Shown here: piece after piece, positions 23,023 through 34,506 of the stretch
Numbering within the stretch: the stretch's first letter is position 1
How the letters are laid out: every line of letters starts with the position of its first letter
Origin: Rhynchopus sp. YZ270_cl-10
Taxonomy: Eukaryota > Euglenozoa > Diplonemea > Diplonemida > Diplonemidae
DNA: 64,000 bases
Assembly: GCA_964035575.1 (NCBI GenBank)
Contig: OZ037883.1
Span: 1,116,001-1,180,000, forward strand
Direction: 5' to 3'
Translations under genes and position numbers: made by a program
Notes under the pieces: generated by a model
The model's database searches: none
What the model saw: the letters and a program-made list of their open reading frames with translations, nothing else
Told to the model about the DNA's origin: nothing

Positions 23023-24894
23023 ATGATGATGCGCAAATGCGGAGCTGCGTTGCTTCTTCTGTCGACTGCGATGTGTGCGGATGCGGATGTGGGTGGGCAC
23101 ACTGAGATGGACGGCCGGGATGCTGGCGTGCTGACGAGGTCGCGTCAGCGTGGGTCGAGTCGCGGAGGGATGTCCCGTGGCGGGGGGAGTCGCTACAGGG
23201 GCAGGAGCAGGAGCTGGAGCAGGAGCGGTGGCCGCAGCAGCAGCCGCCACAGTGGTCGCAGCAGCAGTCGCCACGGCGGTCGCGTGGGGAAGTGGAACAA
23301 GGGTGAGAAGGAGAAGCAGGAGAGGTGGGGAGGTGGCAGGACCTGGAAGGGCAAGTACGAGAAGTGGGGTAAGAAGGAGTACAAGAAGAAGGGCAAGTAC
23401 GAGAGGGGCTGCAAGACCAAGTCACCCGGTGGCAGTCCGCCGTCGCCGCCGTCGCCGCCATGGTGGAGCAAGACGTACTCGCCTTCGGGACCACCCCCAA
23501 GGCCGCCTACACCTCCTACACCGCCGACAGGGGGCAGGACGGACTCTCCTTCGGGACCACCGCCAAGGCCGCCTACACCGCCTACACCACCCACTCCGCC
23601 GACAGGGGGCAGGACGGACTCGCCTTCGGGACCACCGCCACGCCCGCCTACGCCTCCAGGAGGGAACACAGACTCGCCTGCTGGGACACCACCACCGACA
23701 CCACCGACACCACCATCGCCACCAACCCCAGAGGGCAACACAGACTCTCCGTCCGGCACACCACCATCGCCACCGACCCCACCCACACCACCGACACCGC
23801 CAACCCCAGAGGGCAACACGGACTCACCTGCTGGGACACCGCCAACACCACCATCGCCACCCACGCCACCAACACCGCCAACCCCAGAGGGGAACACAGA
23901 CTCCCCGTCCGGCACACCACCGACACCACCATCGCCGCCAACCCCAGAGGGCAACACCAACTCACCTGCTGGGACACCACCAACACCACCATCGCCACCA
24001 ACCCCAGAAGGGAACACAAACTCACCTGCTGGGACACCGCCGACACCACCGACACCACCATCGCCACCCACACCAGAGGGGAACACAAACTCACCTGCTG
24101 GCACACCGCCGACCCCACCCACACCAACAGGGGGGGAGACAACAGAGCCCTGTGTGGACGGCGGGGAGCCCGTTGAGGTTGAGGTTGTGAGCCCAGAAGG
24201 CACTGTGGACAGCTTTGGGGCAGGCGAGGAGGTTAGGGAGGGGATGCACCCGAACGGGGAGCCCTCGGTGACGTTTGCGAACTTCCCGCCCGCCTTTGTG
24301 CAGGCGAACATGGCGGCGTTCTTCCCGGTGGACATTGCGGGTGTGATTGGGGCGGACAACGTGCTGCGCGTGGCCTGCCCGTTCAACTGTGAGGAGAAGC
24401 CGTGCGAGGTGCTTGTGGCGACGTACCACTGCCCACCGTGCTCGACGCCCACAAACGGCGGGCTGGTGTCGCTGCTGCCTGATGCTGGGTGGGATACGGG
24501 GAGCTGTGCCCCGACGTTCCAGCAGGGTGTGGGCGTGGGTGTTGCGGACGACGGGGCAGACGGTGCGACGCACCCGACAGTTGCCTTCCGGAAGCTTGTG
24601 CCTGCGGGGACTGTTGAGGAGCTCCCTGCCCTGACTGCGCCGCTTGCGAACGTGGCGGTCTTCGTGCGGCAGGGTGCGACGGCGTGTGATGGGCTTGCGG
24701 ACGAGACGGCCTGTAACGCTGCGATGCCGGAGTGTGCTTGGGAGGCGGGTACCTCGGGGGAGGGAGCTGCCGGCATGTGTGTCTCCTCGTGGTGCCCTGA
24801 TGACTTCACGCCCCCTGCCGCCACTTCCTCGTGCGCAACGTCCTGTGCTGGTGCTGGGGCTGGCAACGGAGGCGCCGCCGCCGGACCGGTCTGA
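23023..24894 (+). CDS. Array gene copy 8 (623 aa, intact)
   Basis: Full-length copy whose translation equals copy 1. It lies between two units that share the T variant upstream but carries the common G itself, which fits patchy gene conversion. Confidence 0.9.
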   Translation: MMMRKCGAALLLLSTAMCADADVGGHTEMDGRDAGVLTRSRQRGSSRGGMSRGGGSRYRGRSRSWSRSGGRSSSRHSGRSSSRHGGRVGKWNKGEKEKQERWGGGRTWKGKYEKWGKKEYKKKGKYERGCKTKSPGGSPPSPPSPPWWSKTYSPSGPPPRPPTPPTPPTGGRTDSPSGPPPRPPTPPTPPTPPTGGRTDSPSGPPPRPPTPPGGNTDSPAGTPPPTPPTPPSPPTPEGNTDSPSGTPPSPPTPPTPPTPPTPEGNTDSPAGTPPTPPSPPTPPTPPTPEGNTDSPSGTPPTPPSPPTPEGNTNSPAGTPPTPPSPPTPEGNTNSPAGTPPTPPTPPSPPTPEGNTNSPAGTPPTPPTPTGGETTEPCVDGGEPVEVEVVSPEGTVDSFGAGEEVREGMHPNGEPSVTFANFPPAFVQANMAAFFPVDIAGVIGADNVLRVACPFNCEEKPCEVLVATYHCPPCSTPTNGGLVSLLPDAGWDTGSCAPTFQQGVGVGVADDGADGATHPTVAFRKLVPAGTVEELPALTAPLANVAVFVRQGATACDGLADETACNAAMPECAWEAGTSGEGAAGMCVSSWCPDDFTPPAATSSCATSCAGAGAGNGGAAAGPV

Positions 24895-26062
24895 TGGAGG
24901 CTGATGATTATACATTACATTATTGTTTTGCCTATAGTATACATATATTTGCAACGATGGTCGTTCGCTTCTACCTGTTTACCGCTTTACGGTTTTAGGG
25001 TTTACCTTTTTAGCACCTCTTTGCCCGAGTTGTGTGTGCGGCGCACATTTGCACCTCACGCCTGCTCTGGAGCCTCTGCATTAGTTTGCAAACTGGCTTT
25101 CCCCTTTCCTCCTGCCCAGCCCGGGGTTTCATTCGAATTTGCCCTTGTCACCGTTTTCTTGCCGTTTATATTATTGGCAACAATCACTTTTACTATTATG
25201 AACCAGGAGATAGGTGGTTTTTCAGGTTCGCAGCTTGCTGGGGAAACCTGACGCTTTCATTTCAAACGAAGCAACCATTATTATTTTTTTTGTTAACGTC
25301 CGTCAACCAACACAACACAACACAACGTTGGACGGAACGGCACATTCATTTTTCAAGTTGTTTCTTTGCTTTCCCTCTCTTTGTCTTTCTTTGCACCTTT
25401 GCACTGTTACCTTGTTTTTCTTGTTGGGAAGCAGGAGCACCACCTCGTGGGTGTGTTTGCGCGCTGAATGACCGCTCATCCCGAGAGGCACTCCTTTCCC
25501 GTGCATTTTTTGCTCTCAACTCATTATATATATTTTTTGTTACCGTCCGTCAATACAACACAACGCAACACAACACAACGCAACGTTTGCCCTTGTTGGC
25601 TTTGTTGTGCTGCTGCTTGGACAGAGCTATATAGGTCTTCTTCATTTCTTCTTTGGAAATGCAGTTACACTAAAAAAATGAACAAACAAAAAACTAAAAT
25701 TTGTCACACACTTTCTGGAATAGAGGGCAGGTTTGCATGCTTTATTCATGTCATTTATTACTGTTGTTGCTTTACTACAACAGACACTGCCCACCAGGAA
25801 AAGTGTGAGTGTGATTATTTTCTTTCAAATGTTATCTTGCAGAAAACACTGTCTCTTCGGCAGCGAAGCGAGCGAATTTACAAAAATAAATAAATAAACA
25901 AATAAAAAATATCACCATTGTTTTTTTTGGTTCTGTTTTGCGTGTCCTCCCAGACAACCCTCACCTTTGCGATAATGTAGTCAACATTGTCGTTTCTTGT
26001 GTCACCCCAAAAAAGCAACAACGTCAGATTGAACCTATACACAAACACAACACAACACAACG

Positions 26063-27934
26063 ATGATGATGCGCAAATGCGGAGCTGCGTTGCTTCTTCT
26101 GTCGACTGCGATGTGTGCGGATGCGGATGTGGGTGGGCACACTGAGATGGACGGCCGGGATGCTGGCGTGCTGACGAGGTCGCGTCAGCGTGGGTCGAGT
26201 CGCGGAGGGATGTCCCGTGGCGGGGGGAGTCGCTACAGGGGCAGGAGCAGGAGCTGGAGCAGGAGCGGTGGCCGCAGCAGCAGCCGCCACAGTGGTCGCA
26301 GCAGCAGTCGCCACGGCGGTCGCGTGGGGTGGTGGAACAAGGGTGAGAAGGAGAAGCAGGAGAGGTGGGGAGGTGGCAGGACCTGGAAGGGCAAGTACGA
26401 GAAGTGGGGTAAGAAGGAGTACAAGAAGAAGGGCAAGTACGAGAGGGGCTGCAAGACCAAGTCACCCGGTGGCAGTCCGCCGTCGCCGCCGTCGCCGCCA
26501 TGGTGGAGCAAGACGTACTCGCCTTCGGGACCACCCCCAAGGCCGCCTACACCTCCTACACCGCCGACAGGGGGCAGGACGGACTCTCCTTCGGGACCAC
26601 CGCCAAGGCCGCCTACACCGCCTACACCACCCACTCCGCCGACAGGGGGCAGGACGGACTCGCCTTCGGGACCACCGCCACGCCCGCCTACGCCTCCAGG
26701 AGGGAACACAGACTCGCCTGCTGGGACACCACCACCGACACCACCGACACCACCATCGCCACCAACCCCAGAGGGCAACACAGACTCTCCGTCCGGCACA
26801 CCACCATCGCCACCGACCCCACCCACACCACCGACACCGCCAACCCCAGAGGGCAACACGGACTCACCTGCTGGGACACCGCCAACACCACCATCGCCAC
26901 CCACGCCACCAACACCGCCAACCCCAGAGGGGAACACAGACTCCCCGTCCGGCACACCACCGACACCACCATCGCCGCCAACCCCAGAGGGCAACACCAA
27001 CTCACCTGCTGGGACACCACCAACACCACCATCGCCACCAACCCCAGAAGGGAACACAAACTCACCTGCTGGGACACCGCCGACACCACCGACACCACCA
27101 TCGCCACCCACACCAGAGGGGAACACAAACTCACCTGCTGGCACACCGCCGACCCCACCCACACCAACAGGGGGGGAGACAACAGAGCCCTGTGTGGACG
27201 GCGGGGAGCCCGTTGAGGTTGAGGTTGTGAGCCCAGAAGGCACTGTGGACAGCTTTGGGGCAGGCGAGGAGGTTAGGGAGGGGATGCACCCGAACGGGGA
27301 GCCCTCGGTGACGTTTGCGAACTTCCCGCCCGCCTTTGTGCAGGCGAACATGGCGGCGTTCTTCCCGGTGGACATTGCGGGTGTGATTGGGGCGGACAAC
27401 GTGCTGCGCGTGGCCTGCCCGTTCAACTGTGAGGAGAAGCCGTGCGAGGTGCTTGTGGCGACGTACCACTGCCCACCGTGCTCGACGCCCACAAACGGCG
27501 GGCTGGTGTCGCTGCTGCCTGATGCTGGGTGGGATACGGGGAGCTGTGCCCCGACGTTCCAGCAGGGTGTGGGCGTGGGTGTTGCGGACGACGGGGCAGA
27601 CGGTGCGACGCACCCGACAGTTGCCTTCCGGAAGCTTGTGCCTGCGGGGACTGTTGAGGAGCTCCCTGCCCTGACTGCGCCGCTTGCGAACGTGGCGGTC
27701 TTCGTGCGGCAGGGTGCGACGGCGTGTGATGGGCTTGCGGACGAGACGGCCTGTAACGCTGCGATGCCGGAGTGTGCTTGGGAGGCGGGTACCTCGGGGG
27801 AGGGAGCTGCCGGCATGTGTGTCTCCTCGTGGTGCCCTGATGACTTCACGCCCCCTGCCGCCACTTCCTCGTGCGCAACGTCCTGTGCTGGTGCTGGGGC
27901 TGGCAACGGAGGCGCCGCCGCCGGACCGGTCTGA
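26063..27934 (+). CDS. Array gene copy 9 (623 aa, Lys90Trp variant)
   Basis: Full-length copy with one substitution: AAG to TGG at about 26330 turns Lys90 into Trp, giving a Trp-Trp pair at the start of the K/E/W/Y block. Two adjacent bases differ at once, which is more like conversion or a multi-base event than a single point change. The upstream spacer carries T at 25910. Confidence 0.9.
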   Translation: MMMRKCGAALLLLSTAMCADADVGGHTEMDGRDAGVLTRSRQRGSSRGGMSRGGGSRYRGRSRSWSRSGGRSSSRHSGRSSSRHGGRVGWWNKGEKEKQERWGGGRTWKGKYEKWGKKEYKKKGKYERGCKTKSPGGSPPSPPSPPWWSKTYSPSGPPPRPPTPPTPPTGGRTDSPSGPPPRPPTPPTPPTPPTGGRTDSPSGPPPRPPTPPGGNTDSPAGTPPPTPPTPPSPPTPEGNTDSPSGTPPSPPTPPTPPTPPTPEGNTDSPAGTPPTPPSPPTPPTPPTPEGNTDSPSGTPPTPPSPPTPEGNTNSPAGTPPTPPSPPTPEGNTNSPAGTPPTPPTPPSPPTPEGNTNSPAGTPPTPPTPTGGETTEPCVDGGEPVEVEVVSPEGTVDSFGAGEEVREGMHPNGEPSVTFANFPPAFVQANMAAFFPVDIAGVIGADNVLRVACPFNCEEKPCEVLVATYHCPPCSTPTNGGLVSLLPDAGWDTGSCAPTFQQGVGVGVADDGADGATHPTVAFRKLVPAGTVEELPALTAPLANVAVFVRQGATACDGLADETACNAAMPECAWEAGTSGEGAAGMCVSSWCPDDFTPPAATSSCATSCAGAGAGNGGAAAGPV

Positions 27935-29102
27935 TGGAGGCTGATGATTATACATTACATTATTGTTTTGCCTATAGTATACATATATTTGCAACGATGG
28001 TCGTTCGCTTCTACCTGTTTACCGCTTTACGGTTTTAGGGTTTACCTTTTTAGCACCTCTTTGCCCGAGTTGTGTGTGCGGCGCACATTTGCACCTCACG
28101 CCTGCTCTGGAGCCTCTGCATTAGTTTGCAAACTGGCTTTCCCCTTTCCTCCTGCCCAGCCCGGGGTTTCATTCGAATTTGCCCTTGTCACCGTTTTCTT
28201 GCCGTTTATATTATTGGCAACAATCACTTTTACTATTATGAACCAGGAGATAGGTGGTTTTTCAGGTTCGCAGCTTGCTGGGGAAACCTGACGCTTTCAT
28301 TTCAAACGAAGCAACCATTATTATTTTTTTTGTTAACGTCCGTCAACCAACACAACACAACACAACGTTGGACGGAACGGCACATTCATTTTTCAAGTTG
28401 TTTCTTTGCTTTCCCTCTCTTTGTCTTTCTTTGCACCTTTGCACTGTTACCTTGTTTTTCTTGTTGGGAAGCAGGAGCACCACCTTGTGGGTGTGTTTGC
28501 GCGCTGAATGACCGCTCATCCCGAGAGGCACTCCTTTCCCGTGCATTTTTTGCTCTCAACTCATTATATATATTTTTTGTTACCGTCCGTCAATACAACA
28601 CAACGCAACACAACACAACGCAACGTTTGCCCTTGTTGGCTTTGTTGTGCTGCTGCTTGGACAGAGCTATATAGGTCTTCTTCATTTCTTCTTTGGAAAT
28701 GCAGTTACACTAAAAAAATGAACAAACAAAAAACTAAAATTTGTCACACACTTTCTGGAATAGAGGGCAGGTTTGCATGCTTTATTCATGTCATTTATTA
28801 CTGTTGTTGCTTTACTACAACAGACACTGCCCACCAGGAAAAGTGTGAGTGTGATTATTTTCTTTCAAATGTTATCTTGCAGAAAACACTGTCTCTTCGG
28901 CAGCGAAGCGAGCGAATTTACAAAAATAAATAAATAAACAAATAAAAAAGATCACCATTGTTTTTTTTGGTTCTGTTTTGCGTGTCCTCCCAGACAACCC
29001 TCACCTTTGCGATAATGTAGTCAACATTGTCGTTTCTTGTGTCACCCCAAAAAAGCAACAACGTCAGATTGAACCTATACACAAACACAACACAACACAA
29101 CG

Positions 29103-30974
29103 ATGATGATGCGCAAATGCGGAGCTGCGTTGCTTCTTCTGTCGACTGCGATGTGTGCGGATGCGGATGTGGGTGGGCACACTGAGATGGACGGCCGGGA
29201 TGCTGGCGTGCTGACGAGGTCGCGTCAGCGTGGGTCGAGTCGCGGAGGGATGTCCCGTGGCGGGGGGAGTCGCTACAGGGGCAGGAGCAGGAGCTGGAGC
29301 AGGAGCGGTGGCCGCAGCAGCAGCCGCCACAGTGGTCGCAGCAGCAGTCGCCACGGCGGTCGCGTGGGGAAGTGGAACAAGGGTGAGAAGGAGAAGCAGG
29401 AGAGGTGGGGAGGTGGCAGGACCTGGAAGGGCAAGTACGAGAAGTGGGGTAAGAAGGAGTACAAGAAGAAGGGCAAGTACGAGAGGGGCTGCAAGACCAA
29501 GTCACCCGGTGGCAGTCCGCCGTCGCCGCCGTCGCCGCCATGGTGGAGCAAGACGTACTCGCCTTCGGGACCACCCCCAAGGCCGCCTACACCTCCTACA
29601 CCGCCGACAGGGGGCAGGACGGACTCTCCTTCGGGACCACCGCCAAGGCCGCCTACACCGCCTACACCACCCACTCCGCCGACAGGGGGCAGGACGGACT
29701 CGCCTTCGGGACCACCGCCACGCCCGCCTACGCCTCCAGGAGGGAACACAGACTCGCCTGCTGGGACACCACCACCGACACCACCGACACCACCATCGCC
29801 ACCAACCCCAGAGGGCAACACAGACTCTCCGTCCGGCACACCACCATCGCCACCGACCCCACCCACACCACCGACACCGCCAACCCCAGAGGGCAACACG
29901 GACTCACCTGCTGGGACACCGCCAACACCACCATCGCCACCCACGCCACCAACACCGCCAACCCCAGAGGGGAACACAGACTCCCCGTCCGGCACACCAC
30001 CGACACCACCATCGCCGCCAACCCCAGAGGGCAACACCAACTCACCTGCTGGGACACCACCAACACCACCATCGCCACCAACCCCAGAAGGGAACACAAA
30101 CTCACCTGCTGGGACACCGCCGACACCACCGACACCACCATCGCCACCCACACCAGAGGGGAACACAAACTCACCTGCTGGCACACCGCCGACCCCACCC
30201 ACACCAACAGGGGGGGAGACAACAGAGCCCTGTGTGGACGGCGGGGAGCCCGTTGAGGTTGAGGTTGTGAGCCCAGAAGGCACTGTGGACAGCTTTGGGG
30301 CAGGCGAGGAGGTTAGGGAGGGGATGCACCCGAACGGGGAGCCCTCGGTGACGTTTGCGAACTTCCCGCCCGCCTTTGTGCAGGCGAACATGGCGGCGTT
30401 CTTCCCGGTGGACATTGCGGGTGTGATTGGGGCGGACAACGTGCTGCGCGTGGCCTGCCCGTTCAACTGTGAGGAGAAGCCGTGCGAGGTGCTTGTGGCG
30501 ACGTACCACTGCCCACCGTGCTCGACGCCCACAAACGGCGGGCTGGTGTCGCTGCTGCCTGATGCTGGGTGGGATACGGGGAGCTGTGCCCCGACGTTCC
30601 AGCAGGGTGTGGGCGTGGGTGTTGCGGACGACGGGGCAGACGGTGCGACGCACCCGACAGTTGCCTTCCGGAAGCTTGTGCCTGCGGGGACTGTTGAGGA
30701 GCTCCCTGCCCTGACTGCGCCGCTTGCGAACGTGGCGGTCTTCGTGCGGCAGGGTGCGACGGCGTGTGATGGGCTTGCGGACGAGACGGCCTGTAACGCT
30801 GCGATGCCGGAGTGTGCTTGGGAGGCGGGTACCTCGGGGGAGGGAGCTGCCGGCATGTGTGTCTCCTCGTGGTGCCCTGATGACTTCACGCCCCCTGCCG
30901 CCACTTCCTCGTGCGCAACGTCCTGTGCTGGTGCTGGGGCTGGCAACGGAGGCGCCGCCGCCGGACCGGTCTGA
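29103..30974 (+). CDS. Array gene copy 10 (623 aa, last in array)
   Basis: Full-length copy whose translation equals copy 1. The flanking spacers carry the T variant also seen in the first spacer of the window. Downstream the spacer is kept for 1,109 bp and then ends. Confidence 0.9.
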   Translation: MMMRKCGAALLLLSTAMCADADVGGHTEMDGRDAGVLTRSRQRGSSRGGMSRGGGSRYRGRSRSWSRSGGRSSSRHSGRSSSRHGGRVGKWNKGEKEKQERWGGGRTWKGKYEKWGKKEYKKKGKYERGCKTKSPGGSPPSPPSPPWWSKTYSPSGPPPRPPTPPTPPTGGRTDSPSGPPPRPPTPPTPPTPPTGGRTDSPSGPPPRPPTPPGGNTDSPAGTPPPTPPTPPSPPTPEGNTDSPSGTPPSPPTPPTPPTPPTPEGNTDSPAGTPPTPPSPPTPPTPPTPEGNTDSPSGTPPTPPSPPTPEGNTNSPAGTPPTPPSPPTPEGNTNSPAGTPPTPPTPPSPPTPEGNTNSPAGTPPTPPTPTGGETTEPCVDGGEPVEVEVVSPEGTVDSFGAGEEVREGMHPNGEPSVTFANFPPAFVQANMAAFFPVDIAGVIGADNVLRVACPFNCEEKPCEVLVATYHCPPCSTPTNGGLVSLLPDAGWDTGSCAPTFQQGVGVGVADDGADGATHPTVAFRKLVPAGTVEELPALTAPLANVAVFVRQGATACDGLADETACNAAMPECAWEAGTSGEGAAGMCVSSWCPDDFTPPAATSSCATSCAGAGAGNGGAAAGPV

Positions 30975-32083
30975 TGGAGGCTGATGATTATACATTACAT
31001 TATTGTTTTGCCTATAGTATACATATATTTGCAACGATGGTCGTTCGCTTCTACCTGTTTACCGCTTTACGGTTTTAGGGTTTACCTTTTTAGCACCTCT
31101 TTGCCCGAGTTGTGTGTGCGGCGCACATTTGCACCTCACGCCTGCTCTGGAGCCTCTGCATTAGTTTGCAAACTGGCTTTCCCCTTTCCTCCTGCCCAGC
31201 CCGGGGTTTCATTCGAATTTGCCCTTGTCACCGTTTTCTTGCCGTTTATATTATTGGCAACAATCACTTTTACTATTATGAACCAGGAGATAGGTGGTTT
31301 TTCAGGTTCGCAGCTTGCTGGGGAAACCTGACGCTTTCATTTCAAACGAAGCAACCATTATTATTTTTTTTGTTAACGTCCGTCAACCAACACAACACAA
31401 CACAACGTTGGACGGAACGGCACATTCATTTTTCAAGTTGTTTCTTTGCTTTCCCTCTCTTTGTCTTTCTTTGCACCTTTGCACTGTTACCTTGTTTTTC
31501 TTGTTGGGAAGCAGGAGCACCACCTTGTGGGTGTGTTTGCGCGCTGAATGACCGCTCATCCCGAGAGGCACTCCTTTCCCGTGCATTTTTTGCTCTCAAC
31601 TCATTATATATATTTTTTGTTACCGTCCGTCAATACAACACAACGCAACACAACACAACGCAACGTTTGCCCTTGTTGGCTTTGTTGTGCTGCTGCTTGG
31701 ACAGAGCTATATAGGTCTTCTTCATTTCTTCTTTGGAAATGCAGTTACACTAAAAAAATGAACAAACAAAAAACTAAAATTTGTCACACACTTTCTGGAA
31801 TAGAGGGCAGGTTTGCATGCTTTATTCATGTCATTTATTACTGTTGTTGCTTTACTACAACAGACACTGCCCACCAGGAAAAGTGTGAGTGTGATTATTT
31901 TCTTTCAAATGTTATCTTGCAGAAAACACTGTCTCTTCGGCAGCGAAGCGAGCGAATTTACAAAAATAAATAAATAAACAAATAAAAAAGATCACCATTG
32001 TTTTTTTTGGTTCTGTTTTGCGTGTCCTCCCAGACAACCCTCACCTTTGCGATAATGTAGTCAACATTGTCGTTTCTTGTGTC
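30975..32083 (+). other. Last array spacer, truncated at the array edge
   Basis: This spacer follows the repeat consensus for 1,109 bp, to the GTGTC at 32079-32083, and then diverges. It lacks only the final 59 bp of the unit, that is the putative acceptor and the ACAAC leader just before the start codon. The breakpoint thus keeps the whole 3' region of the last gene but no start of a next one. Confidence 0.85.
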
Positions 32084-32517
32084 GCTGAATTGCACCAGTG
32101 TCACGACGACGTGAATGTGACGTAGATCTCGTGGTCTCAATCCTATAGTGTGCACCCTCTTCCTCTCTTCTGGTAGTTTATTGCAGTGGTAACACCTGCA
32201 AGAGAAGGTTGTCACAGGCTTCCTGTATCCACCCCCCTTCTGGAACAGCAGACACTTACGCTTTACTCGTGATCTTGAAAAATACGAGTGTGTGGGCGAG
32301 GTGCTAGAAGACACATTTGTGTTGTGTGTGAACGAGTTGCGTATTCATCTTGTAATTTATATTTCTTTATATCCCATCTTCAACACATTCGCTACAACGC
32401 AGGTATTATCCCGACCCCCATACTCCCCTCAACACACAGTTTCTGCGTCGAAGCAAAAGCAAAAAGGGAGAGTTTTTTTTTTCCAAAAAAAGAGTACACA
32501 AAAACACAAAACCAAAA
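32084..32517 (+). other. Single-copy region between array and GMD gene
   Basis: No gene is evident. The region is unique in the window. It ends in a T-rich tract, an AG at about 32493 and an A/C-rich leader (ACACAAAAACACAAAACC) before the ATG at 32518. It presumably contains the promoter or trans-splice acceptor of the downstream gene. Confidence 0.5.
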
Positions 32518-34506
32518 ATGACTGACGTCGTCCGTCTTGACCCTGCCGCAACAGGAGCCTTGTCGCCTAAGGGATCTCGCAAGGTCACTCTGATTACCGG
32601 AATCACCGGGCAGGTATGTTAGTCATTGGTTAGGCAACCAAGACGTTCGCCTCGTGAAATTGAAGGAAATGACAACAAATCATTTTGAACACGCGGTTCT
32701 GACAAACCGCACTGCAGAGATACAACTCACCAAAGAGGTAGAGGTGAGTTTCACCTATCCTATATGTTTTTTTTTCGTGTGATGAGTAGTTTCTATGTTG
32801 TAAAACCAATTGTCCAAGCATATGATTTGACATTGAATATTCTGTATGGATCACCAAAACACAGGATGGGTCGTACCTTGCAGAGTTCCTGCTTGAGAAG
32901 GGATACGAGGTGCACGGTATCATCAGGCGTAGCTCTGGGTTCAACACTGCCCGCATAGATCACATCTACAACAACGAACGTATGTGCGAAAAACAAAAAA
33001 CACTCGTTGGAGCTTGTAGATACATATATCAGAACAGATGACGAAGTGTTGCGAAGTGGCAGAACGTTTTTTTGTTTGTGTTGCTTGTTTTGTGAATTCC
33101 TATTTATGTGGGAAAAAAAATTACTTCAAAACCCCCTACAGTGCTGCACCTCCACTACGGAGATATGACCGACTCCACCTGCCTTCACGCACTCATTGCC
33201 AAGTACCAGCCGCATGAGATCTACAACTTGGGTATGGCCTCACACTATTTTTCCCCCAAGTCGGAGGAGCCTGCATCAACAATCATTTTTTTTCTTTTTC
33301 AACACGCTATTTAGTGGCCTAACAAATCTTCTTTATTTTCGCATTCCCTTTTGCCTCTCAGTATTCATTTCTCTCTAAGAAAAATGCCTCACGGGACGCA
33401 ACGTATCTTATCTTTCTATTTGCCAAGAGAATGTGGAGGTTTTATGCACACTTCCAACACAACCACAGCCGCACAAAGTCACGTGAAGGTGTCGTTTGAG
33501 ATGCCCGAGTACACCGCCCAGGCCGACGGTGTTGGTGTGCTGAAGATCTTGGAGGCGATCAGGTCGTGTGGACTGCAGGATAAGACGAAGTTCTACCAGG
33601 CATCGACGTCGGAGCTGTACGGGAAGGTGCAGGAGATCCCGCAGACGGAGACAACACCCTTCTACCCGCGCTCGCCGTACGCAGTGGCAAAGCTCTACGG
33701 GTACTGGATCACGGTCAACTACCGTGAGTCCTACGAAATGTTCGCGACCAACGGGATTCTCTTCAACCACGAGAGTCCGCGTCGTGGGGCGACCTTTGTG
33801 ACACAGAAGATTGTGCGTGCCGCTGTGCACATCAAGATGCAGAAGCAGGACGAGCTGCTGCTGGGCAACCTCGACTCGAAGAGAGACTGGGGACACGCAA
33901 AGGACTACATCCGAGGCATGTGGATGATCCTGCAGCACCCCGAGCCACGCGACTGGGTGCTGGCGACGGGCGAGCAGTACTCGGTGCGCTCGTTTGTGGA
34001 GAAGTGCTTTGCCCACCCCCTCGTTGATATGCCCATCAAATGGAAGGGCGAGGAGGGCAGCGTCACCGAGACAGGTGTGCTCGCGTCCGACGAGTCCAGA
34101 ACACTCGTCAAGGTTGACGAACGCTACTTCAGACCCGCTGAGGTGGAAACCCTCCTCGGATCGCCCAAGGACGCCAACGAGATTCTGGGGTGGAAGCCTG
34201 AGTACTCTTACGACGTATGTTATTTCATAAGTGTTAGGTGTTGAGCACAACGCAGGTTTATTTTGGGTGCACCGTAGAAAGCGATGGACACGATTTCAAC
34301 ATTTATAGACTCCACAACATTAGACTTAAGTTCATTGCCAACTTTCTATCAAGGTGACTAAGAGGCTTAGGTTCATATTACATCTTTCTTTTTTTCAACA
34401 AAACAAAACAAAACCTTACCAACCTTACACACAGGAACTTGTTGACGACATGATCACCGCGGAAATGGACGCTGTCGTGAACAACAGAGAGAGATTCCTT
34501 CAGTGA
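32518..34506 (+). CDS. GMD: GDP-mannose 4,6-dehydratase, five exons
   Basis: This NADP-dependent short-chain dehydrogenase converts GDP-mannose to GDP-4-keto-6-deoxymannose, the first step toward GDP-fucose in the cytosol. Exons joined at GT-AG borders are 32518-32613, 32865-32979, 33142-33231, 33469-34214 and 34435-34506. They total 1,119 nt, giving 372 residues, the usual length for the family. Residues 27-34 are the TGITGQDG nucleotide-binding turn. STSELYGK and the [15 protein letters not shown] segment with the catalytic Tyr-x3-Lys follow, then FNHESPRRG and RDWGHAKDY, all hallmarks of GMD. All phases match across the junctions (0, 1, 1, 0). Intron lengths are 251, 162, 237 and 220 nt. 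Intron 4 carries a copy of the dispersed stem-loop motif. Confidence 0.95.
34351..34380 (+). repeat. Dispersed stem-loop motif, copy in GMD intron 4
   Basis: AAGGTGACTAAG, loop AGG, CTTAGGTTCATATTA. The CTAAG/CTTAG stem is perfect with a 3-nt loop. The outer GGTGA/TCATC pairing of the family is weakened here. A T-rich tract follows. Confidence 0.6.

Larger units (their letters stand above)
1..32083 (+). repeat. Head-to-tail tandem gene array, 3,040-bp unit
   Basis: The same gene plus spacer recurs with start codons at 1747, 4787, 7823, 10863, 13903, 16943, 19983, 23023, 26063 and 29103. The spacing is 3,040 bp throughout, except 3,036 bp for the unit that has lost 4 bp. The array enters from the left edge inside a coding sequence and stops at 32083, where the spacer switches abruptly to unrelated sequence. 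Units are nearly identical over both coding and noncoding DNA. The few variants include a T/C at 1130 and equivalents (T in the first and last two spacers, C in the rest), a G/T at 19830 and 25910, and a two-base change in the ninth complete copy. Near-identity of noncoding spacer implies recent amplification or continuing homogenisation by unequal exchange or gene conversion. Confidence 0.98.
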
